64,000 nucleotides of DNA from Mesorhizobium sp. CAU 1732 (lineage in GTDB: Bacteria > Pseudomonadota > Alphaproteobacteria > Rhizobiales > Rhizobiaceae), in the NCBI RefSeq assembly GCF_039888675.1, contig NZ_JBDQQR010000003.1, forward strand, positions 248,001 to 312,000, in the 5' to 3' direction. The position numbers and the translations under genes are program-made. A model generated the notes under the pieces. That model had not been told where the DNA came from, made no database searches, and was given only the letters and a program-made list of their open reading frames with translations. Below, piece after piece: positions 18,911 through 26,502 of the stretch (within the stretch, counting starts at the first letter, position 1; the number at the start of each line of letters is the position of its first letter).

Positions 18911-20143
18911 TCAGTCCAGCGTGGCGGCGCTCGTCAGCGCATCAACGGCCAGTTCCGCGCGCAGGATGTCGCCCGGCAGGATGGTTTCCTGCTCGCTCGC
19001 CGCAATCTGACGGGATTCGCCGTCGACAGTCCGCGTGATCGTGAAGGACAGTTTCCGCTGGACTTGGCGACCGGCGGCCGCCCCGGCGCTCAGGGCAAGT
19101 TCGCTCATCGTGTCCATCACGGCTTCCTGCCTCGACCGTTTCCGCGCCAGCTCGATTTCGGCGGCTTGGAGGGCTGACGCAGCCTCGCTGCGCCTCGTCG
19201 GCAAGAGTGCATCGTGCTTCTGCTGCAGGGCGAGCAGCGCCTGTTGCGCACGCGCCAGATAGGAGCCGAGTTCGAGGGCATCCCGCCGTGTCGATGACAG
19301 GCGGCGTTCCGCCTCGCGCAGATTCGACTTCGACGTCAGCCCGCGCTCGACCAGTTGCGTGGTCGCCGCGACATCCTCGTTCAACAGCCCGATCTCCTCG
19401 TTGTGAAGCCGTATGCTCTCGGTGATGCTGTCGATCTCATCCGCATAGGTCTTTTCCTGAGCCGTCAACGCCGCCTGCTCTCCTTCGAGGGCAGCCTTGC
19501 GTGTCGCAAACAGCGTCGCCTCGCCGTCGATGATCGATTGCCGCAAACCGCGCAGCGACGGATCGGGCTCTTCGATGGCCGGAGGCACGAAGTCCGTGCC
19601 GCCATACTCTGCCTGCAAGCGCGCGCGTCCCGCCTCGAGCGCGATCAGTTGCAGCGAGATATCCGCATATTCCTGCCGCGCCCCGATGAGCTGGATCTGC
19701 GTGCTCTCGACCGTCGCCTGCACGCGGCTCAGCCCGCCACCCAGCACCATCAGTTCGAGCGCGGTCATGCCGGGCCGGTACTCGTACTTGCCCGGCGTCT
19801 GGACGTCGCCGAACACGAACACCGGCGCATATCGAATGATCGTCGCCGACACCGCCAGCCCCGCGACATGCTCTGCCAGATCGGTTTCGAGCCTGGTTCC
19901 GAGTTCGCCGACCGTCATGCCCGCCACGTCGATCTGCCCGATGATGGGATATCCGATCGTCCCGTCGGGGGAGACGACGAATTCGCCGGACAGCCCGGCG
20001 TCGCCGTAGGTGGTGACCCCGATGACATCTCCGGCGCCGATCCGGTAGGGGCCCGGTGTCTGCGCCGCTGCCGGCAGGAGCGATAGCGAGAGGGTGCTTG
20101 CAAGAAGCGCCGCCAACTTTACCCGATGAACCAAGACACGCAT
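18911..20143 (-). CDS. Polysaccharide export outer-membrane/periplasmic protein (OPX, ExoF-like)
   Basis: A 410-residue protein with a cleavable signal peptide (MRVLVHRVKLAALLAS then PAAAQ, about residues 1-28) and no lipobox Cys, unlike Wza. YRIGAGDVIGVTTYGDAGLSG begins the poly-export (PES) domain; VFVFGDVQTPGKYEYRPGMTALELMVLGGG is the SLBB domain. The C-terminal half is a long coiled coil (about 150-350). This OPX-plus-coiled-coil build is that of rhizobial ExoF. The ATG at 20143 has GGAAG upstream. It lies downstream of the copolymerase-kinase, with a hairpin repeat (20163-20208) in the leader. Confidence 0.9.
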   Translation of the reverse strand: MRVLVHRVKLAALLASTLSLSLLPAAAQTPGPYRIGAGDVIGVTTYGDAGLSGEFVVSPDGTIGYPIIGQIDVAGMTVGELGTRLETDLAEHVAGLAVSATIIRYAPVFVFGDVQTPGKYEYRPGMTALELMVLGGGLSRVQATVESTQIQLIGARQEYADISLQLIALEAGRARLQAEYGGTDFVPPAIEEPDPSLRGLRQSIIDGEATLFATRKAALEGEQAALTAQEKTYADEIDSITESIRLHNEEIGLLNEDVAATTQLVERGLTSKSNLREAERRLSSTRRDALELGSYLARAQQALLALQQKHDALLPTRRSEAASALQAAEIELARKRSRQEAVMDTMSELALSAGAAAGRQVQRKLSFTITRTVDGESRQIAASEQETILPGDILRAELAVDALTSAATLD

Positions 20144-20162
20144 GTTTTCTTCCAACTCTTGA

Positions 20163-20208
20163 GCATCGGACCGAAAAGTGGAATCCGGTTTTCGGATAAC
20201 TCCGATGC
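20163..20208. repeat. Nested inverted repeat in the OPX leader
   Basis: GCATCGGA (20163-20170) pairs with TCCGATGC (20201-20208), and inside these CCGAAAA pairs with TTTTCGG. The sequence resembles a short palindrome scattered through many Mesorhizobium-type genomes. It lies about 20 bp upstream of the ExoF-like start, so transcribed from the minus strand it could fold just before the ribosome-binding site. Confidence 0.6.
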
Positions 20209-20234
20209 GCGTTCAAAAAGATAGATCGTCCTCT

Positions 20235-20254
20235 GGGCGTCCGACTGGACGCCC
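20235..20254 (-). terminator. GC-rich hairpin after copolymerase-kinase gene
   Basis: GGGCGTCC (20235-20242) pairs perfectly with GGACGCCC (20247-20254) around a 4-base loop, starting 7 bp past the kinase stop. On the minus strand a TCTTTTTG run follows about 16 bp later. It could act as a partial terminator that lowers expression of the ExoF-like gene relative to the kinase. The U-run is too far away for a classic intrinsic terminator, so this is only a suggestion. Confidence 0.35.
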
Positions 20255-20260
20255 GGCGAT

Positions 20261-22465
20261 CTAGCGTACGACCTGTACCGGCCCCGTCATCCGCCCCGGA
20301 TCATCGACACTGTGAAGCGTGCGCTGCGGCTTCATGGCGGATCGAATATCCGGCAGTATCTCGGCTGCGAGAGCGTCGTCGCGGCGGTTGAGGATGAGTC
20401 CATCCGGGCGACAGCCGGCAGCAGACAAACGCCGGATCGCCCCCGCGACGGCATCGACCCTGTCGGCGTCTCCGCTCACCACGAAGAGATTGCGGTTGCA
20501 AAGACCGCCGACGATGGCCGCGTCGAGCGCCTGTTCGACACCCGGCGTATCGATGATCACGAGATCGAAGCTTGATTTGAGATCAGCGATCAGCGTCTGG
20601 AATCCAGCACTGTCGAGCACCCGTTCCGACCCCGACGCGCCGGCACGCGCCGCAACGATGCGGACGTCCGAGGCAGAATCCTTCTGCAGAACGGCATCGA
20701 TGCGCCGCTCTCCATCGAGAACCTCCTGCATGAAGCCTGACGGATAGAACCCCGCCAGCTTCGCGATCGCGGGGTCGCGCAGATTGGCATCGACCAGCAC
20801 CGTTCGAAGGCCGGCCGCCGACGCCGAGCGCGCCAGCCCCAACGCGATCGTGGACTTGCCCTGCCCCTTCGACGCCGACGTGATGGAAACGACCGCCTTC
20901 TTGCTGGACCGCAGCATCATGCGCAATGTCGAGAGCGCCTTCCCGAACGGCGTTGCGGTGTTGCCGGCATCGGCGGTCAGTCGCGCAAGCCCGCGTGTGA
21001 CCACGGGAACGGCACCGATGACCGGAATTCCCGTCGCGGCTTCGAGCTGGCCCGGAAGACGCATGCGCCTGTCGGTCAGCTCCCGAAGGACCGTCCCCGC
21101 CATGGCAAGTCCGAACCCGCCGACAAGGCCGAGCAGCAGCCAGCTCGACAGGCGCGGCGCGGCGCGCGCGCCGGCCGGCTCCGCCTTCGAGATCATCTGC
21201 GCCTCGGGAAGGACGAAGCCGTCCTGCTCGATGGTCTGCTTGTAGCGCACGAGATAGCTTTCGTAGATCGTGCGGTTCGCATTCGCCTCGCGCTCCAGTT
21301 GCGCGGCGGTCAGTTGCGACTCGTTTGCCTGCGCCAGATCGGCCTGTGCGGCCTGGAGCGTTTCCTCCAGCTTCTGCATTTTCTGCCGCGTGATCTCGGT
21401 CTCGTTGGCAAGGCTTTGCAGGATCTGGTCCACCTCGCTGGCGATCTGCTCACGCAGGGACGCGAGTTCCGACGTGAGCACGCCGACCTGCCGGTTCTTG
21501 ACCGCACCGCTGCGCGTCAGCGCGTCGAGTTCGCGTTCGAGCTTCGCCTGCTCGGCGCGCAACGCCTGGATAGAAGGCGAAGCCAGGAATTCGGCAAGCG
21601 CCGGCGTGTCTTTTTCGGATGCCAGCCGCCGCACGGTCTCGAGCCGCGCCTGTGCACCCGCGAGAGCCGCACGCACCGCGATCAGTTCCGAGTTGCCGTC
21701 GGCGACAGCCTGCGCCTGCAGCGACACGCCGTTGGTCTCGACCAGCCCGGCCTTCTGGCGGAAAGCCTCCAGCGCCTTCTCGGATTGCTGGAGTTGCCCG
21801 TGAAGGCTCACGATCGTTTCACCGAGCCAGTCGTTCACGCTGCGGCCGGCTGACCGCTGCACCTCGATCTGATGATCGAGGTAAGTCTGCGCGAAGGTGT
21901 TGGCGACGAGCGCCGCCAGTTCCGGGTCGGCCGCGCGATAGGAAATGAAGATCGTATAGGACCGGCCGTCATTGCTCACGGTCAGGTTGGACAGAAGGAT
22001 ATTGATGTCCGAGGCCTGGTCGGCACTGCTCGGGCCGGGCATTCCGCCCGTGTCGCCGGACACGGGTTCCGTGCGCCCGATGACGCGGGACGCCTGCTTG
22101 ACGATGGTCGTCATCGCACTGTCGCTGGGCCGGTGGGCGTGAAGGACCACGCCGTCGTCCTGCAATCTGGACAGCACCTGCGCCGCCATCATGCGCGAGC
22201 TGATGATGTCCAGTTGGGTGCGCAGGACGGGACTGTCCTGCGGCATTGGCGTAACGACGGCATCGTTGATCTGTACGCGTCTCACATCGAGCACAAGCAC
22301 CGCCTCCGACACGAATGTCGGTGGCGTCTGCATGTAACCCAGAAGTGAGGTCCCCACCCCGAGAACCATCGCCAGCGCTATCGTGTAGCGCCGGCGCTTG
22401 GCGACTTCCAGCAGGTTAGGCATCGCCGGGGTGGCGATGTCTCCCCTTGCATCATTGACGATCAT
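20261..22465 (-). CDS. Polysaccharide copolymerase with BY-kinase-like domain (ExoP/Wzc family)
   Basis: A 734-residue inner-membrane protein. A first helix at about 27-45 and Wzz domain (PPTFVSEAVLVLDVRRVQIN), a long periplasmic coiled coil, a Pro-rich second helix near 430-450, then a cytoplasmic kinase domain: Walker A GQGKST (534-539), Walker A' VLVDANLRDP (about 556-565) and Walker B DLVIIDTP (634-641). This family controls chain length and export together with the OPX protein. Unusually, the last Tyr is near residue 574 and the C-terminus has no tyrosine cluster, so the usual autophosphorylation tail is missing. It is downstream of the LuxR-type regulator (49 bp). Confidence 0.9.
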   Translation of the reverse strand: MIVNDARGDIATPAMPNLLEVAKRRRYTIALAMVLGVGTSLLGYMQTPPTFVSEAVLVLDVRRVQINDAVVTPMPQDSPVLRTQLDIISSRMMAAQVLSRLQDDGVVLHAHRPSDSAMTTIVKQASRVIGRTEPVSGDTGGMPGPSSADQASDINILLSNLTVSNDGRSYTIFISYRAADPELAALVANTFAQTYLDHQIEVQRSAGRSVNDWLGETIVSLHGQLQQSEKALEAFRQKAGLVETNGVSLQAQAVADGNSELIAVRAALAGAQARLETVRRLASEKDTPALAEFLASPSIQALRAEQAKLERELDALTRSGAVKNRQVGVLTSELASLREQIASEVDQILQSLANETEITRQKMQKLEETLQAAQADLAQANESQLTAAQLEREANANRTIYESYLVRYKQTIEQDGFVLPEAQMISKAEPAGARAAPRLSSWLLLGLVGGFGLAMAGTVLRELTDRRMRLPGQLEAATGIPVIGAVPVVTRGLARLTADAGNTATPFGKALSTLRMMLRSSKKAVVSITSASKGQGKSTIALGLARSASAAGLRTVLVDANLRDPAIAKLAGFYPSGFMQEVLDGERRIDAVLQKDSASDVRIVAARAGASGSERVLDSAGFQTLIADLKSSFDLVIIDTPGVEQALDAAIVGGLCNRNLFVVSGDADRVDAVAGAIRRLSAAGCRPDGLILNRRDDALAAEILPDIRSAMKPQRTLHSVDDPGRMTGPVQVVR

Positions 22466-22514
22466 GGCGACACGCTCCCGTTTGTCGCGGACGGTATGTC
22501 AGAGGGTGGTTTGC

Positions 22515-23288
22515 TTACCCGCTGACGCCCATGTCGCCAGGAAACATCTCGTTGATCTTGTAGGCCACCTCTGTGCGGTTGGTTGCCTTCAGCTTCTTCA
22601 TGATGTTCCGGATGTGCACCTTCACGGTGCTTTCGCGCAGATTGAGCTCATAGGCGATGATCTTGTTCGCCTTGCCCCTGCGCAGCGCATGCACCACTTC
22701 TTCCTGGCGCTGCGTGAACATGCTTGCCATCGGCCGCGTCACGTCTCCGCCGGTGTCCATCGCCTTGCGCATCGCCACGACGCTGCTCGCAGGGAGAAAG
22801 ACGCCGCCGGCGAGAGCGAGATTGATCGCCTCGACGCAGACGTCGATGTGCACCGATGTCGGGATGTAGCCCTTGGCGCCGAGTTCGAGCGCCTTCAGGA
22901 TCTGGACCAGATCGTCGGTATCCGCCAGGATCACCACCGGAATGCCGTCGAATTCGGAGACCAGACGGCTGATTTCGACGCCGACGCCCGGATCGGTCGG
23001 ACGCTGGCCGCCGATGCTGTAGAGAATAGCTGCAAGAGGTGGATAGCGATCTTTCATGATCCGCCATTCCGCTATGGAAGCGCAGGAAACGACGTCCATC
23101 TCCATGTCGCGTGAGCTAAGACCATGAGCAAGACATTCACGGTCGAGGACACGAGAATCGACGACGATTAGTGTCGTCTCATTATTCTGGATAGAGTTTC
23201 TTTCGTCATTTATAGGTTTCGTGAAACCGTCGGCCCCATTGAGGACGATCATTCCACGTCTTTCCACTTCACCAAAGCCGGCACGCAT
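22515..23288 (-). CDS. LuxR/FixJ-type regulator with degenerate receiver domain
   Basis: A 257-residue regulator. The C-terminal FTQRQEEVVHALRRGKANKIIAYELNLRESTVKVHIRNIMKKL (191-233) is a clear LuxR/GerE helix-turn-helix. The N-terminal part (about 39-160) follows a receiver fold (TTLIVVDSRVLDREC, PVVILADTDD, ALELGAKGYI), but the phosphoacceptor Asp position reads PLAAILYSIGG with no Asp, and the Lys after GYI is replaced by PTS. It is probably a phosphorylation-independent pseudo-receiver. It is transcribed toward the copolymerase-kinase and ExoF-like genes and is their likely regulator. The ATG at 23288 has GGGAG upstream; the open frame reaches 23372. Confidence 0.85.
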   Translation of the reverse strand: MRAGFGEVERRGMIVLNGADGFTKPINDERNSIQNNETTLIVVDSRVLDRECLAHGLSSRDMEMDVVSCASIAEWRIMKDRYPPLAAILYSIGGQRPTDPGVGVEISRLVSEFDGIPVVILADTDDLVQILKALELGAKGYIPTSVHIDVCVEAINLALAGGVFLPASSVVAMRKAMDTGGDVTRPMASMFTQRQEEVVHALRRGKANKIIAYELNLRESTVKVHIRNIMKKLKATNRTEVAYKINEMFPGDMGVSG

Positions 23289-23558
23289 AGACTTGACTCC
23301 CGATTGAATGAAGGCCCTACGAGGGTAGACTGGCAATTTCCCCGTGCTTATGGAAATTGAACCGCCAGGCAAACGCGTTTTGTTGCACGGTTATGCAATA
23401 TGGACGCTCACAGATGTATTGTATTCCCCCGAACGTTGAAATCGACTGTGCCAAGGATAATCGGGCAAATGTAACGCCGTCCCTAATCTGGGTTAATCGT
23501 TCTTAACTTTTTTGATGCGGGAGGAATGGCACCACGATCGGGTGTTTCCAGGGGCATG
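23289..23558. promoter_or_regulatory. AT-rich upstream region of the LuxR-type regulator
   Basis: A 270-bp gap between the Crp/Fnr gene end and the LuxR-type regulator start, clearly richer in A+T than its surroundings (for example TTAATCGTTCTTAACTTTTTT at about 23492-23512). This is the expected site of the promoter of the regulator-kinase-export transcript. No specific operator could be identified. Confidence 0.4.
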
Positions 23559-24284
23559 TCAGCGACGTGACAGATACCCGTCGTCGAAGTCCGCGAGGCC
23601 GATCAGGCCAGGCAGATCGAGGAACTCGACTTCGCCCTGCCGAAATGACAGAAGGCTGTCCTCGCGCAATTCGCGCAGCATGCGATTGACATGGATCGGC
23701 GTCAGGCCGAGCGCGTCGGCGAGATCGTATTGCGTCAGCGGGCACTCGAAATCCTCGATACGGCCGTTTGACAGGCTCTGGCGCGCGCCCAATTCGAGCA
23801 GCAGATGCGCCGTGCGCGCGAGCGCGCTTCGCCGGCCGAGGCTCGTCAATCGCTCGCCGGCGATAGCCTCTCGCCGACCGAAGGCCCCCATAAAAATCTG
23901 CGACAGGGTTGGCGTCAGCGTTGCGCCACCCGCACCCACCATGGACGTGGATTCGAAAATCACGACCTCGGTGACCGCCGTCACGGGAAGCGGGGGCGCA
24001 TGGCCGCCATGTCCCAGGCCGAGGATGTCGCCCGCAATGGGGAAGTCGATGATCTGGCGTTCGCCGTCGGCCATGAAGCGTTGCACGCATGTCCAGCCCG
24101 AATGGATGATCAGCGTGCGGTGACCGCCGGTATCGAGTTCGCGGGTAAGCTCCGTTCGTGCTTGAAATCGCTTCGGTATGAAGCCCAGTGACTGCAGTGC
24201 CGCCTTGTCGCTTTCCTTCAACGTCAAACCCGCAAACAGCGGATTCTCCAACAGCAAGCCATGCAGATGAGCGCTCGCGATCAT
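23559..24284 (-). CDS. Crp/Fnr-family transcriptional regulator
   Basis: A 241-residue protein. The N-terminal cyclic-nucleotide-binding-like beta-roll covers about 15-130 (LIIHSGWTCVQRFMADGERQI, DFPIAGDILGLG). The C-terminal winged helix has the recognition sequence CPLTQYDLADALGLTPIHVNRMLRELRED, typical of Crp/Fnr repressors-activators. No Fe-S cysteine series of FNR is present, so oxygen sensing by an Fe-S cluster is unlikely. It sits between the EPS regulator and the exosortase cassette and may control either. A ligand cannot be named. Confidence 0.88.
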   Translation of the reverse strand: MIASAHLHGLLLENPLFAGLTLKESDKAALQSLGFIPKRFQARTELTRELDTGGHRTLIIHSGWTCVQRFMADGERQIIDFPIAGDILGLGHGGHAPPLPVTAVTEVVIFESTSMVGAGGATLTPTLSQIFMGAFGRREAIAGERLTSLGRRSALARTAHLLLELGARQSLSNGRIEDFECPLTQYDLADALGLTPIHVNRMLRELREDSLLSFRQGEVEFLDLPGLIGLADFDDGYLSRR

Positions 24285-24857
24285 TCGACTAAGCCCCCAC
24301 TTCCTCTACGAGCTATACTACACAAATTATGCATCTCGTGGTTGAAAAAATGCCATCATCTCCGATGTAACGAAGCAGAGAAACGATTGCTCTCTTCGCG
24401 GACGAAAAACCTCAAATGGCTGTCGCCACGAGCAATTCGCTTTTCTATCCACTCTTATATCAGTCATCTTTGAACATATAACGAACGCGCATCGTCTTCT
24501 TGATCTCATGGTGAACCAACAAGTTTTTGGTGGCGAAGCTTGGATAAGCTGCGCCATCCTCCAACGTTGCGGCATACCGGCATCGATTGGACACTCGGAC
24601 CGCGGCATAATCTTGTCGGTCGGCAACGTCGGGCAATCCCCTGTCGGCGGCCGATATGGCATCGTGACCATCATCCGAATGCTGCCTGCCTGAACGTGCT
24701 CACCAACCTATATCGCATTGCGTCGCCCGCAAGGACGTACGCCCCTTAGCCAAATAGGCGAATGCGGCGACCATTCCGCCGAGTTGGGAAAAAAAGCGGC
24801 GCGCGTACTGTTTGGTATCCGGGCAATCGCCCGCTTCAACTGGGCAAGGGGTGTGTC
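24285..24857. other. AT-rich intergenic region before the exosortase cassette
   Basis: This 573-bp region has noticeably lower GC than the rest (for example around 24310-24480), with only short, unconvincing open frames. It contains the promoters of the leftward Crp/Fnr gene and the rightward exosortase cassette. No RNA gene, repeat or hairpin stands out. The base composition could mean recent acquisition of the cassette or a long regulatory region. Confidence 0.4.
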
Positions 24858-25079
24858 ATGAACAGAGCAACCGGCTTCGCACTCATACTGATCGCTTTGG
24901 CATGCATCGAGGGATCGCTGCTGAACCATGCATTCGCACTCGGCTCGTTCCCGACGCCTCCGGGCGGTCCCGGTTCGGCGCCCACTCCCGGCCCGATCGC
25001 CGGCGGCGGAATCGTGTGGCTGGGTGTGGTCGCGGTCGGCGGCATTTATATGCTCGTTCGGCGCTTCAGACAGCGCTAG
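24858..25079 (+). CDS. Small secreted protein with PEP-CTERM-like sorting signal (candidate exosortase substrate)
   Basis: A 73-residue protein starting MNRATGFALILIALACIEGS, a Sec signal peptide to about residue 28. A short Pro/Gly-rich segment (FPTPPGGPGSAPTPGP, 31-46) follows, then a hydrophobic helix (about 48-66) and a basic end RRFRQR (68-73). The Pro-containing motif, helix and Arg cluster in this order are the layout of PEP-CTERM-type sorting signals. Only about 15-20 residues would remain after processing. It is directly upstream of an exosortase gene, 74 bp away, which makes it a likely dedicated substrate. A good AAGGGG lies ahead of the ATG. No function is known. Confidence 0.65.
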   Translation: MNRATGFALILIALACIEGSLLNHAFALGSFPTPPGGPGSAPTPGPIAGGGIVWLGVVAVGGIYMLVRRFRQR

Positions 25080-25153
25080 ACGAACGCGACTCACGCCCGC
25101 CGAACAGGCAGCGTGAGGTCCGTCTGTCATCCACATCAGCAGAGCCCACACAC

Positions 25154-26020
25154 GTGGCCGATCACATCTCCGTCCGAGGCGCCGGCAACGCAGTCGCCGT
25201 TCCGCGAAACGTGCTGTTTGCGGGCCTGATCGCGATCGGGTTCGCGAATGGGTCGATCAACCGCGCGATCCAGCTTGCGATTCAGGACGCAGGCTCCGCG
25301 CTCGGCCGGATGCTGGGCGTCAGCATCGTGGCGTGGGTGGCCCTGGCGGTGGCGTTCGCCCTCGTCGGACGTTCGCCTGCACGCCCCGCGACGCGCGCCG
25401 ATCTCGCGGTGGCCGGTGCATTGTTCCTGCTGTTCCTGTTTCCCGCGGCCCCTGCCAGTTGGCTGGGACTGACGCTTCTCGGCGCCTATCTGGCGCTGGG
25501 CGAAACACCCGGCTCGTCGTCCCGCAGAGGCGGCATCGTCCTGGTCGCGCTGACTGTCCCCATGTTCTGGAGCCGTATTCTGATGTCCACCATGAGCGAT
25601 CTGATCCTCACGGTGGACGCGATCCTCGTCAGTGCGATCCTGACCGCCGACCGGGTGGGCAACACCATCGCCTTCGCGGATGGCTGGGGATATTTCTGGA
25701 TCGCCCCCGAATGCTCGTCGCTCGCCAACATATCGCTTGCGCTGCTGTGCTGGGTCATCGTCACGCAGACCGGTGCGCCGCAAAGACCCGTCAAGTTCCG
25801 GTATTGCATCGCAGCCGTGCTGGCGGTGATCGCGATCAATGTCGGCCGCATGGCCCTGACCGGCATTTCGCGCGCGCATTACGAACTGGTCCACGGCGCG
25901 TTGGGAAATGTCGTCTTCGATGTCGTCACGCTCGCCGCCATGGTCGGCATCCTGTTCGCCGGCATGAAGAGCGCGCAGCGCACCACCGCGAGGGGACGGC
26001 ACGATGTCTCGGCGGCTTGA
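25154..26020 (+). CDS. Exosortase/archaeosortase family transpeptidase
   Basis: A 288-residue polytopic membrane protein with about 8 helices. It shows the exosortase triad: Cys187 in APECSSLANISLALL, Arg232 in NVGRMALTGISR and His247 in LVHGALGNVVFDVV. Exosortases cut C-terminal PEP-CTERM-like signals and are thought to move the product onto a surface acceptor; they are usually found beside EPS genes, as here. The start is taken at the GTG at 25154, with no strong Shine-Dalgarno; a later start in the first 30 residues is possible. It overlaps the next gene by 17 bp. Confidence 0.85.
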   Translation: MADHISVRGAGNAVAVPRNVLFAGLIAIGFANGSINRAIQLAIQDAGSALGRMLGVSIVAWVALAVAFALVGRSPARPATRADLAVAGALFLLFLFPAAPASWLGLTLLGAYLALGETPGSSSRRGGIVLVALTVPMFWSRILMSTMSDLILTVDAILVSAILTADRVGNTIAFADGWGYFWIAPECSSLANISLALLCWVIVTQTGAPQRPVKFRYCIAAVLAVIAINVGRMALTGISRAHYELVHGALGNVVFDVVTLAAMVGILFAGMKSAQRTTARGRHDVSAA

Positions 26021-26492
26021 ATGGACGCTCGCGCTTGCCCTCATGGCGACGCTGTCCGTCAAGCTGTGGGCAGCGACCGCCAGCGCGTCCCAGATCGATA
26101 CCGACCCGTCGCTGGCCCTCGGGCGAGCGCTTGCCGAAGCTGGCTTCGATGTCGAAGCGTCGCTGGCAGATACCGATCCGCCCCTCGTCCCGGCCACACG
26201 CGACGACTGTCGTCTGCTCGTCGCCCGCGCCTCGCCGCTCGGCTGGCACCGCAGCCTGTTCGAGCGTTATGAATCCGCCAACCAGACCCTGTCATACGCA
26301 TTTCGCGACGAACTGACCCCGCAGCAGGACGTGCTGGAGACGTCGCTGGCCTTCTTCCACTTCCGCCTGATGCGCTATCTCGGCATCCGCGCCGCGGAGG
26401 AGCCGGTCTGGGCGATCCTGGCGGCACAGCCGTGCAGTCTCGAAGGCCTGCCGTGGAAACCTGCGGTCGGGGACGACATCGCGACGCGATAG
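26004..26492 (+). CDS. Exosortase-linked hypothetical exported protein
   Basis: A 162-residue protein overlapping the exosortase end by 17 bp and preceded by GAGGGGACGG. The N-terminus (RRLEWTLALALMATLSVKLWAATA) is a signal peptide or anchor. The rest is soluble, with Cys at about 74 and near 145, which could form a disulfide. It holds the sequence GWHRSLFERYESANQTLSYAFRDE. I do not recognise the family. Exosortases are often followed by an EpsI-type partner, and this gene takes that position, but no clear EpsI similarity is seen. Its tight coupling implies a joint role. Confidence 0.65.
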   Translation: MSRRLEWTLALALMATLSVKLWAATASASQIDTDPSLALGRALAEAGFDVEASLADTDPPLVPATRDDCRLLVARASPLGWHRSLFERYESANQTLSYAFRDELTPQQDVLETSLAFFHFRLMRYLGIRAAEEPVWAILAAQPCSLEGLPWKPAVGDDIATR

Positions 26493-26502
26493 CGCGACGC
26501 CA

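Noticed and set aside
24327..24674. Small minus-strand frame in the AT-rich region before the exosortase cassette
   Set aside because: Its composition (Cys, Arg and Met-rich start) and lack of a ribosome-binding site make coding unlikely.
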